DNA of 64,000 nt. It comes from an uncultured Collinsella sp. Lineage in GTDB: Bacteria > Actinomycetota > Coriobacteriia > Coriobacteriales > Coriobacteriaceae. Positions 29,045 through 34,980 of the stretch are shown here, in pieces. How positions within the stretch are numbered: position 1 is the stretch's first letter; each line of letters starts with the position of its first letter. The translations under genes were made by a program, and so were the position numbers. Location: positions 1 to 64,000 of the forward strand of contig CABRYP010000005.1 in the NCBI GenBank assembly GCA_902475245.1, read 5' to 3'. The notes beneath the pieces were generated by a model, which was not told the DNA's origin, ran no database searches, and was given only the letters and a program-made list of their open reading frames with translations.

Positions 29045-29713
29045 ATGGCACCAGCTTTTTCCCATGTGATCTTTGACCTGGACGGCACCATCCTCAACAC
29101 GCTCGAGGACCTGGCGGCCGCCGGCAACCATACCTGCGAGACGCACGGCTGGCCCACGTTTGCCGTCGACGAGTACCGCTACAAGGTGGGAAACGGCATG
29201 CTCAAGCTGGTTGAGCGTTTTATGCCTGCCGAGTATGCGGGCGACAGCCGTATGTTTGAGCAGACGCTTTCCGAATTTAGGGCTTACTACGGCGAGCACA
29301 AGGAGGACCACACCGCCCCCTATGCCGGCACGATCGAGATGCTCGACCGCCTGCGCGCCGCGGGTGTGCAGCTAGCCGTACTCACTAACAAGGACCACGT
29401 CTCGGCGGCTCCGCTTATCGAGAAGTATTTTGGTCCCGAGCGCTTTGCGCTGGTACAGGGCCGTGTCGATGCGTTTCCGCCCAAGCCCGAAGCACCCGTC
29501 ACGCTGCATGTGATGGAAGAGCTGGGTGCCGATCCGGCAACCACGCTCTATGTGGGCGATTCCAATGTCGATATCCTGACCGGTCACAACGCCGGCCTTA
29601 AGAGCGCGGGCGTCAGCTGGGGCTTCCGCGGCCGCGCAGAGCTGGAAGCCGCCGGCGCCGACTACGTGGTGGACACCCAGGCAGAGCTCACGGCGCTGGT
29701 ACTGGGCGAGTAA
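29045..29713 (+). CDS. HAD-superfamily phosphatase (phosphoglycolate phosphatase-like)
   Basis: The 222-residue protein starts with VIFDLDGTILNTLEDLA, whose first Asp is the nucleophile, and carries the other HAD motifs: LAVLTNKD (Thr), the Lys near FPPKPEAP and LYVGDSNVDILTGHNAG. The helical cap (residues 15-85) matches subfamily IA (Gph, phosphoglycolate phosphatase), though substrates of these enzymes vary. ATG at 29045 is chosen because GACGGGAG precedes it. It follows hypE by 123 nt and need not be functionally linked. Confidence 0.85.
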   Translation: MAPAFSHVIFDLDGTILNTLEDLAAAGNHTCETHGWPTFAVDEYRYKVGNGMLKLVERFMPAEYAGDSRMFEQTLSEFRAYYGEHKEDHTAPYAGTIEMLDRLRAAGVQLAVLTNKDHVSAAPLIEKYFGPERFALVQGRVDAFPPKPEAPVTLHVMEELGADPATTLYVGDSNVDILTGHNAGLKSAGVSWGFRGRAELEAAGADYVVDTQAELTALVLGE

Positions 29714-29856
29714 CCGCCCATCCCCCCACGGGCAGCTAATGTGGGACGGGGCTCTTTTAGCTGCCCCCGCAACAAAGAAATGTCCCCGACTGCCAGCAGA
29801 AAAGGAACGTCCCCAAGTGCCGCCTTCCCAATGGCTACTCCAGCGATGGCAGTATC

Positions 29857-30018
29857 GCAGGTAGAGGACGGACAGCGAAAACGCCCCTAAGCGAGCAAGG
29901 TGACGTGAAATGAAAGGGCGCTGACCTTCTGGTCGCGCCCTTGAAATTGAACGTCAGATTGCCGCTTAGGGGCGTTTGCAGCGTCGAGCAGTTACGCGGT
30001 TCGTAGAACCGCGTAACT
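29857..30018. ncRNA. Structured element of 162 nt, copy A (candidate RNA or palindromic mobile element)
   Basis: The plus strand begins with GCAGGTAGAGGACGGACAGC, which is identical to copy B at 33699. The main stem CGCCCCTAAGCG / CGCTTAGGGGCG encloses GCAA-TGACGT / ACGTCA-TTGC and an apical AAGGGCGC / GCGCCCTT stem capped by GACCTTCTGGTC. A final hairpin GTTACGCGGTTC / GAACCGCGTAAC ends 3 nt before the stop codon of the minus-strand lipoprotein gene. Copy B has different stem sequences but the same pairing. Which strand is transcribed is unknown. Confidence 0.65.
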
Positions 30019-30021
30019 CCC

Positions 30022-30579
30022 CTAGCTCATCATCGCATTCATCATCTCGGTGGTTGCGGAATCGTCGGCAGACCACTCGTTATCCTCGTTGGCGGAATAT
30101 TTAAAGGTGACCTTGGTGTCCTTGGTCTTAGCGGCCTTGGTCACGTCGACCATGACCTGGCCGGCCATCTTGTACAGGTCATCCTCGGAAGGCATCGTAT
30201 CGAGTGCGGTGACCTTCTCCTGATACTGGGTGGCGAAATCTTCGACGATCTTATTCATGGACTTGCAGGTGATGGTAACCTCGGCGGTCGCAGTGCCCTT
30301 GTCCTCATCGACCGTCACATCGCCGATCTTGTAATCAAAGCCCTCGAGATAGCTCTTGGCGTACTCCTTGGGATCGATGCCCAGTTGCTCAAACTCGTCG
30401 CCCGAAGCCTCTTCCAGACCGGAGAGGAAATCATCGCCGCCGTTCTTGATCTCGTCAAACTGGCTCGTAAGGTCGTTGGTGATGAGCTCTTCCACCGAAG
30501 GCCCTCCGCAGCCGGAAAGCAAAACCACGCACGCGACCAGGGCAGCCATCAGGGGCACAAGCAGCAGCTTCTTTTTCAT
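30022..30579 (-). CDS. Secreted lipoprotein of unknown function
   Basis: The 185-residue protein has a lipoprotein signal peptide with lipobox LLSGCGG (Cys at about residue 23). The mature part (SVEELITNDLTSQFDEIKNG onward) is acidic and alpha/beta, with ATAEVTITCKSM and KVTFKYSANEDNEWSADD. I recognise no enzyme motif; lipoproteins of this kind (resembling DUF5105-like proteins) are common in Gram-positive gut bacteria. The ATG at 30579 follows GGAGGA. Structured element A abuts its 3' end. Confidence 0.8.
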   Translation of the reverse strand: MKKKLLLVPLMAALVACVVLLSGCGGPSVEELITNDLTSQFDEIKNGGDDFLSGLEEASGDEFEQLGIDPKEYAKSYLEGFDYKIGDVTVDEDKGTATAEVTITCKSMNKIVEDFATQYQEKVTALDTMPSEDDLYKMAGQVMVDVTKAAKTKDTKVTFKYSANEDNEWSADDSATTEMMNAMMS

Positions 30580-30756
30580 GACATTCCTCCAAACAAGCGG
30601 CGCCGCGTTCCCTGCGCAGCGCACGTCGTAACAGCAAGTCCATATTAGCGGCCCGGCCCAACCCCCTGCGTCGCAAAAGCGCAGGCGGCTCAATTTGACG
30701 AACGAATGGCCCGTAAAGCAAGCCCCCTGCAATAAAATGCACCTGTTTAGCCTATT

Positions 30757-30789
30757 AAAAAAGGGTGGCCGGACAACCCGACCACCCTT
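30757..30789 (-). terminator. Rho-independent terminator of the PTS IIA gene
   Basis: On the minus strand AAGGGTGG pairs with CCACCCTT and a run of six T residues follows. It begins about 24 nt after the stop codon of the PTS gene. Confidence 0.85.
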
Positions 30790-30812
30790 GCGCATCTTCT
30801 GGATGCCGCAGA

Positions 30813-31349
30813 CTACTTGCGGACGACCTTAACGATGGCGTCACCGGCGGCGACGGCAGACTCGGCCTCGACGGCGAGCTCGACGTCAGCGAACTCGGCG
30901 GTGTTGGACACGGCCACGACGACGCAGTCCTTGTAGCCGGCGGCAGCGATCTTGGCGCGGTCGATCTTGAGTATGGGCTGACCAGCTTTGACAACGTCGT
31001 CGGCCTTGACGAAGCCCTCGAAGCCGTCGCCGTTCATGTTGACGGTATCGACGCCAACGTGCACCAGAACCTCGATGCCGCTATCGGACTGCAGGCCCAC
31101 GGCGTGACCCATGGTGACGGTCACCTTGCCGTCGCAGGGAGCGTAGACCAGGTCGTCCTCGGGCCACACAGCGCAGCCCTTGCCCAGAACCTCGCCACCA
31201 AAGACGGGATCGGGCACGTCGGCCATCTTGATGACCTTGCCCTTGACAGGCGAGCACAGCACGTCGGCGCCAGCAGAAGCAGAGATGGAGGCCGGAGCAG
31301 CAGCTGCCGCGGGCTCAGCCTTCTTCTTAAACATGTCAAACAGACCCAT
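30813..31349 (-). CDS. PTS glucose-type IIA component
   Basis: The 178-residue cytoplasmic protein is a stand-alone EIIA(Glc)-type domain. The phospho-accepting histidine lies in IEVLVHVGVDTVNMNG, and the second active-site histidine is in VTMGHAVGLQSDSG. It passes phosphate from HPr to a IIBC permease. An N-terminal Ala-rich linker (residues 8-28) precedes the domain. The ATG at 31349 follows AGGAG. No IIBC permease is nearby, so it may serve several sugar transporters, as Crr does, and may have regulatory roles. Confidence 0.92.
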   Translation of the reverse strand: MGLFDMFKKKAEPAAAAAPASISASAGADVLCSPVKGKVIKMADVPDPVFGGEVLGKGCAVWPEDDLVYAPCDGKVTVTMGHAVGLQSDSGIEVLVHVGVDTVNMNGDGFEGFVKADDVVKAGQPILKIDRAKIAAAGYKDCVVVAVSNTAEFADVELAVEAESAVAAGDAIVKVVRK

Positions 31350-31524
31350 ACGTTTTCTCCTCTTGATTAAGCGCAACGTTATGCGCATGCCTATGGTGAT
31401 TATAGTGCCAAATGATCAAATTGCTAAGGTGAGGGCTCGAATCGCAAGCCCTTCCCGGTAGTGCTCGTGGGATGAGTATCTCCTTTGCATCGCGGGTCGA
31501 TAAGCCGAGTATCGCCTGCAGGTT

Positions 31525-32088
31525 ATGGAGCGCATGGAAGGGCTCTACCAGACCACGCTGGCCGAAACGCAGGAGCTGCTCGACCCCACGCAGCTTGACC
31601 ACGCCGCCAAGCTCATCGCGAACGCCCGACAGGTCGACATCTACACGGGCTCGCACAACCTCTATCCAGCAGGAATGTTCCGCGACCGCCTGCTCTCCGC
31701 CGGCAAAAGCGCAACGTGCCACGACGGCGCTGAGGCCCAGGTGCGTACGGCGCTCGCCTCGGGTCCCGACCATGCGGCAATCGTCATCTCCTACAGCGGC
31801 CTTGCCCCCAACCTCAAGGACATCTTGCCGATTCTCAGCAGCCGGCATGTCCCGGTCATCGTCATCGGCACGCCTTATTGCGCTCGCATTCACCCTGGCT
31901 TTGCCGCCTACCTCACGGTAAGTGACCACGAGAGTATGACGCATCGCATCACGCAGTTCGCCAGCCACATCGCCGTGCAATACGTGCTCGATTCGCTCTA
32001 CAGCAGCTACTTCGCCAAAGACTACGACCGCTGCGCCGAATTCCTGGAGCGATCGTTTCCCTACACCCGCCTGCCCAGGCTTAAGTAG
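31525..32088 (+). CDS. SIS-domain protein, RpiR-like without its HTH domain (possible remnant)
   Basis: The 187-residue frame matches the C-terminal sugar-isomerase (SIS) half of RpiR regulators: VDIYTGSHNLYPAGMFRDRL, AIVISYSGLAPNLKDILPIL and VPVIVIGTPYC. RpiR proteins are about 280 residues with an N-terminal HTH. Here a stop codon lies 8 codons upstream of the ATG, and the space to the divergent PTS gene (175 nt) is too short for an HTH. Another frame just upstream contains KPSIACRL, which vaguely resembles an RpiR recognition helix. It is either a shortened SIS protein or a broken regulator. No good ribosome site precedes the ATG. Confidence 0.6.
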   Translation: MERMEGLYQTTLAETQELLDPTQLDHAAKLIANARQVDIYTGSHNLYPAGMFRDRLLSAGKSATCHDGAEAQVRTALASGPDHAAIVISYSGLAPNLKDILPILSSRHVPVIVIGTPYCARIHPGFAAYLTVSDHESMTHRITQFASHIAVQYVLDSLYSSYFAKDYDRCAEFLERSFPYTRLPRLK

Positions 32089-32119
32089 CGACGAGCGCGG
32101 ATTTTCGGACGCTTATCTA

Positions 32120-32187
32120 ACGAGCGTGGATAATCTCCCACTTTGAGCCCGCACACAGGCCAAAACCGGGAGATTATCCACGCTCGT
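32120..32187. repeat. GTGGATAATCTCCC hairpin repeat, copy 2 (left of fic)
   Basis: The left arm ACGAGCGTGGATAATCTCCC at 32120 is the perfect complement of the right arm ending at 32187. The loop shares CACTTTGAGCC with the other copies. With copy 3 it brackets the fic gene. Confidence 0.85.
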
Positions 32188-32311
32188 GTTGAATGCTCCG
32201 TTTTCCTCTGCGCCCGAGGGACCACTCGACCACCTTGCACCAAAGCAATAACGACTTCTCGTCATTAGATTATTCAAATCGACTCTAATAACTATTTTCG
32301 CCATAAACTCG

Positions 32312-32352
32312 TTATTAGAATTGATATGATTAGCCTAATAGCGAGTTTCCGG
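32312..32352. promoter_or_regulatory. Candidate operator palindrome upstream of fic
   Basis: CTCGTTATTAG and CTAATAGCGAG form an inverted repeat with one mismatch around TATGAT, a possible -10 box. It lies 30-60 nt before the fic start. The winged-helix-like C-terminus of the Fic protein makes autoregulation possible. This is an inference. Confidence 0.45.
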
Positions 32353-32374
32353 CACTAAAGATATGGAGGGCGCG

Positions 32375-33547
32375 ATGCAAATCGAGGAGAACGGCCAGGG
32401 AACGCTCCGCAATAATCTATCGGGGAAATTGGCTTACTATTCGTTTTTGCCAACGCCCTTGCAATCATTGAGGCAGCTAAACCTCACTGAGGAAACCTAT
32501 CGCACGCTTTCCACATGCTCACGAAAGCTTGGAGAGCTTGAAGGCATGCTCTACTTTGTTCCCAACGCCGACATGTATCTGACAATGTATGTGCGCAAAG
32601 AAGCACTCCTTTCTTCGCAAATTGAGGGAACCCAGTGCACGTTTGACGACCTACTTAGTCCATCGCAAACCCAACTCCATCATAAAGATGTCGCAGATGT
32701 CGTGAATTATGTCCGTGCTGTCGACCGCGGCGTAGAACTGCTCAAAAAGATGCCCTTGTGTACGAGGCTTCTCAGGCAGGTTCATGCGGTCCTGCTGGAC
32801 GGAGTGCGCGGAACGGAGAAGAATCCAGGCGAGCTGCGCTCCTCACAAAACTGGATTGGCCCTTCAGGCTGCACCATTGCAACTGCATCGTTCGTCCCTC
32901 CAAACATTGAAGATTTGAGCAACACGCTCCAGGACCTCGAACGATTTATCAATGAGCCTCAAGTCGAAATGGATCCGATCGTGCGGGCGGCGCTCGTCCA
33001 TTACCAATTTGAAACTGCCCATCCATTCCTAGACGGAAACGGTCGCCTGGGCAGGCTTCTCATTACACTTATGCTCATCAATGATGGCGTTCTTCATTCT
33101 TGCTTGTTCTATCCATCGTTCCAGTTCAAGAAAAATCGAAGCGAGTACTACCGACAACTCACATCCGTAAGGGAACGAGGAACTTACGAGGAATGGATAG
33201 AGTTTTTCTGCGCCAGTCTTCTTGAGAGTGCGAAGGACTCGGTAGGGTCTTTAAAGAGTCTTGTTGATCTCCACAACCGTTCGACGGCAGCTATTACCGA
33301 AAATCTCGGAAGGACTGCCGCAAACGGACAAAGGCTGCTGAGCCTTCTTGAAGAGCATCCCATCCTCGACACCGCATTTATCGCTGCCCGACTCGATATC
33401 GGTAGGAGCACCGCGAGCTCGCTCGTCAAATCATTCGAAGAATTGGGTATCCTCCGTCCACTCGACGAGTCAAGACAGAGATACCGACAGTACGGGTATG
33501 AAGAGTATCTTTCGATTCTCAGGGAAGACGCTGAGCCGATTAGATAG
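32375..33547 (+). CDS. Fic-domain protein with N-terminal inhibitory motif and C-terminal winged helix
   Basis: The protein has about 390 residues. Fic proteins transfer AMP or related groups from nucleotides to target proteins. The active site HPFLDGNGRLGR is intact at about residues 207-218. The autoinhibitory motif (S/T)xxxE(G/N) is present upstream as SSQIEG, so this is a class II, self-inhibited Fic protein. A C-terminal winged helix follows (HPILDTAFIAARLDIGRSTA then LGILRP). ATG at 32375 is preferred to 32363 because GGAGG lies 5 nt before it. The gene is AT-richer than its neighbours and flanked by hairpin repeats, suggesting acquisition. No antitoxin-like partner is present. Confidence 0.92.
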   Translation: MQIEENGQGTLRNNLSGKLAYYSFLPTPLQSLRQLNLTEETYRTLSTCSRKLGELEGMLYFVPNADMYLTMYVRKEALLSSQIEGTQCTFDDLLSPSQTQLHHKDVADVVNYVRAVDRGVELLKKMPLCTRLLRQVHAVLLDGVRGTEKNPGELRSSQNWIGPSGCTIATASFVPPNIEDLSNTLQDLERFINEPQVEMDPIVRAALVHYQFETAHPFLDGNGRLGRLLITLMLINDGVLHSCLFYPSFQFKKNRSEYYRQLTSVRERGTYEEWIEFFCASLLESAKDSVGSLKSLVDLHNRSTAAITENLGRTAANGQRLLSLLEEHPILDTAFIAARLDIGRSTASSLVKSFEELGILRPLDESRQRYRQYGYEEYLSILREDAEPIR

Positions 33548-33573
33548 GCACCGCAGCCCAGCCATATTAAAAC

Positions 33574-33637
33574 GAGCGTGGATAATCTCCCACTTTGAGT
33601 CCACACGGGGGCCAAAAACGGGAGATTATCCACGCTC
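33574..33637. repeat. GTGGATAATCTCCC hairpin repeat, copy 3 (right of fic)
   Basis: GAGCGTGGATAATCTCCC at 33574-33591 pairs with 33620-33637. The loop differs from copy 2 in several bases but keeps CACTTTGAG. It starts 27 nt after the fic stop codon. Confidence 0.85.
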
Positions 33638-33698
33638 ATTTCTGACTAGTCATTTAAGAACGTCCCCAATGACCACCCATCCGAAGCGAGACAACGAC

Positions 33699-33862
33699 GC
33701 AGGTAGAGGACGGACAGCGAGCGCCGTCCAGGACGAACAAGTTGGCATGAAAAAGGCGAGGCATAGACCTTCTGGTCATGCCTCGCCTTTTGAATGACAA
33801 ATTGTCGTCCTGGGCGGCGCGCAGCGTCGGCCGGTTACGGCGTTTGGTAAAACGCCGTAACT
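33699..33862. ncRNA. Structured element of about 164 nt, copy B
   Basis: This shares with copy A the first 22 bases, the apical GACCTTCTGGTC and the GCAGCGTCG before the last hairpin. Its stems are different sequences that still pair: CGCCGTCCAGGACG / CGTCCTGGGCGGCG (with a G-T pair), ACAAGTTG / CAAATTGT, AAAAGGCGAGGCAT / ATGCCTCGCCTTTT and GTTACGGCGTTT / AAACGCCGTAAC. Its last two bases overlap the stop codon of pyrE on the minus strand. See copy A. Confidence 0.65.
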
Positions 33863-34541
33863 AGCGTGCTCCGTACTGCTCGTAGTAGGCGTCGATGGCG
33901 GTCTTGAGCTCGTCATCGATGACGACCTTGCCATCGATCTCGTGGTTGTAGAGGGTCTCGACGACCTCGGCCATGGAAACGATGCTCGCGACGGGGAAAC
34001 CGTACTTGGCCTCGATCTCCTTCTGCGCGGTGGTCACGCCGCCCTTGCCGACCTCCATGCGGTTGAGGGACACGATCAGGCCCTTGATTTCGACGTCGGC
34101 AGCAGCCTTAACCTTGGGATAGGTCTCGTCGATGGACTTGCCGCTGGTGGTGACGTCCTCGACCATGACCACGCGATCGCCGTCCTGGGGCTCATAGCCC
34201 AGCAGGTTGCCCTTGTCGGCGCCGTGGTCCTTGGCCTCCTTGCGGTCGCAGCAGTACTTGACCTCCTTGCCGTACAGCTCGTGGTAGGCAATTGCGGTCA
34301 CGACGGCCAGCGGAATGCCCTTGTAGGCCGGCCCAAACAGCACGTCAAAATCGTCGCCAAAGTTATCGTGGATGGCCTGGGCGTAATACTCGCCCAGCTT
34401 CTTGAGCTGATAGCCCGTCACGTAAGCGCCGGCATTCATAAAGAACGGAGACTGACGGCCGCTCTTGAGCGTAAAGCTGCCGAACTTAAGGACGTCGGAC
34501 TCAACCATAAACTTGATGAACTCTTGCTTGTAAGCCTCCAT
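33861..34541 (-). CDS. pyrE: Orotate phosphoribosyltransferase
   Basis: PyrE makes orotidine monophosphate from orotate and PRPP in pyrimidine synthesis. The 226-residue protein shows the orotate site near FTLKSGRQSPFFMNAG, GPAYKGIPLA, the catalytic region YCCDRKEAKDHG and the PRPP motif VVMVEDVTTSGKS. It is alone; other pyr genes are elsewhere. Structured element B abuts its 3' end. Confidence 0.96.
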   Translation of the reverse strand: MEAYKQEFIKFMVESDVLKFGSFTLKSGRQSPFFMNAGAYVTGYQLKKLGEYYAQAIHDNFGDDFDVLFGPAYKGIPLAVVTAIAYHELYGKEVKYCCDRKEAKDHGADKGNLLGYEPQDGDRVVMVEDVTTSGKSIDETYPKVKAAADVEIKGLIVSLNRMEVGKGGVTTAQKEIEAKYGFPVASIVSMAEVVETLYNHEIDGKVVIDDELKTAIDAYYEQYGAR

Positions 34542-34671
34542 GCGGGCTCCTCTCGTAATCGCGTACGTGCCTTCCAGTTTAGCGCAGGCGAAGCGTCGAT
34601 GCGGGCGCGCTTTGGGGCCACGGCATTCTGTAAAGGCTTTGTCAGAGGGAATGGTTTTCCGAACAATGGGG

Positions 34672-34700
34672 TTGACATGTCAAACCCCCTCATCAAGAAT
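34672..34700 (+). promoter_or_regulatory. Candidate mgtA promoter with overlapping palindrome
   Basis: TTGACA at 34672-34677 is part of the perfect palindrome TTGACATGTCAA (34672-34683), flanked by GGGG and ACCCC. AAGAAT at 34695-34700 is a possible -10 at 17-nt spacing. The palindrome over the -35 box looks like a repressor site. The next hairpin, GGGTA / TACCC, is at 34718-34732. Confidence 0.45.
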
Positions 34701-34767
34701 ACGGGCGGATTAAAAAGGGGTACGAGATACCCAAAGCGCGCTGCGCTCAGCCTTTAGGAGGTGTGCC

Positions 34768-34839
34768 ATGGAAGGCAGTCCTAGTCGAAAAACCTGCATG
34801 TCGCCCTCGGCACGCCGCGAGGACTCCGCACACGCATAA
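34768..34839 (+). CDS. Possible 23-residue leader peptide upstream of mgtA
   Basis: An ATG at 34768 has the strongest ribosome site of the region (TAGGAGGTG) and opens 23 codons ending in TAA at 34837. The peptide begins MEGSPSRKTCM and is polar, not hydrophobic, so it is not a small membrane protein of the MgtR type. It ends 141 nt before mgtA. Leader peptides that sense cell state through translation precede mgtA in enterobacteria; this one has no visible sequence likeness to those. Confidence 0.45.
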   Translation: MEGSPSRKTCMSPSARREDSAHA

Positions 34840-34865
34840 ACGCCACCGGCAGATCGTCAACCCCC

Positions 34866-34892
34866 CCACAAAGGTGCCTGTCCCCTTTGTGG
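34866..34892. repeat. CCACAAAGG-type short hairpin repeat
   Basis: CCACAAAGG and CCTTTGTGG pair around TGCCTGTCC, identical in its core to 919-945. It sits between the leader open frame and mgtA, and could affect read-through into mgtA. Confidence 0.75.
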
Positions 34893-34980
34893 TAGTTCGT
34901 GAGCTTGACGTGAGCGACATCTAGGTTTTTTGCAACTCAATACGACACGTACGCTAACTCCCTTCAACAAGGAGGACCCT

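Noticed and set aside
31430..31460. tRNA-like TCGAATC string
   Set aside because: No acceptor stem or anticodon arm surrounds it; no tRNA gene was found in the window.
29857..33862. Integron attC sites as an explanation of the paired structured elements
   Set aside because: The ends do not follow the RYYYAAC/GTTRRRY core pattern, and no integrase or cassette array is present.
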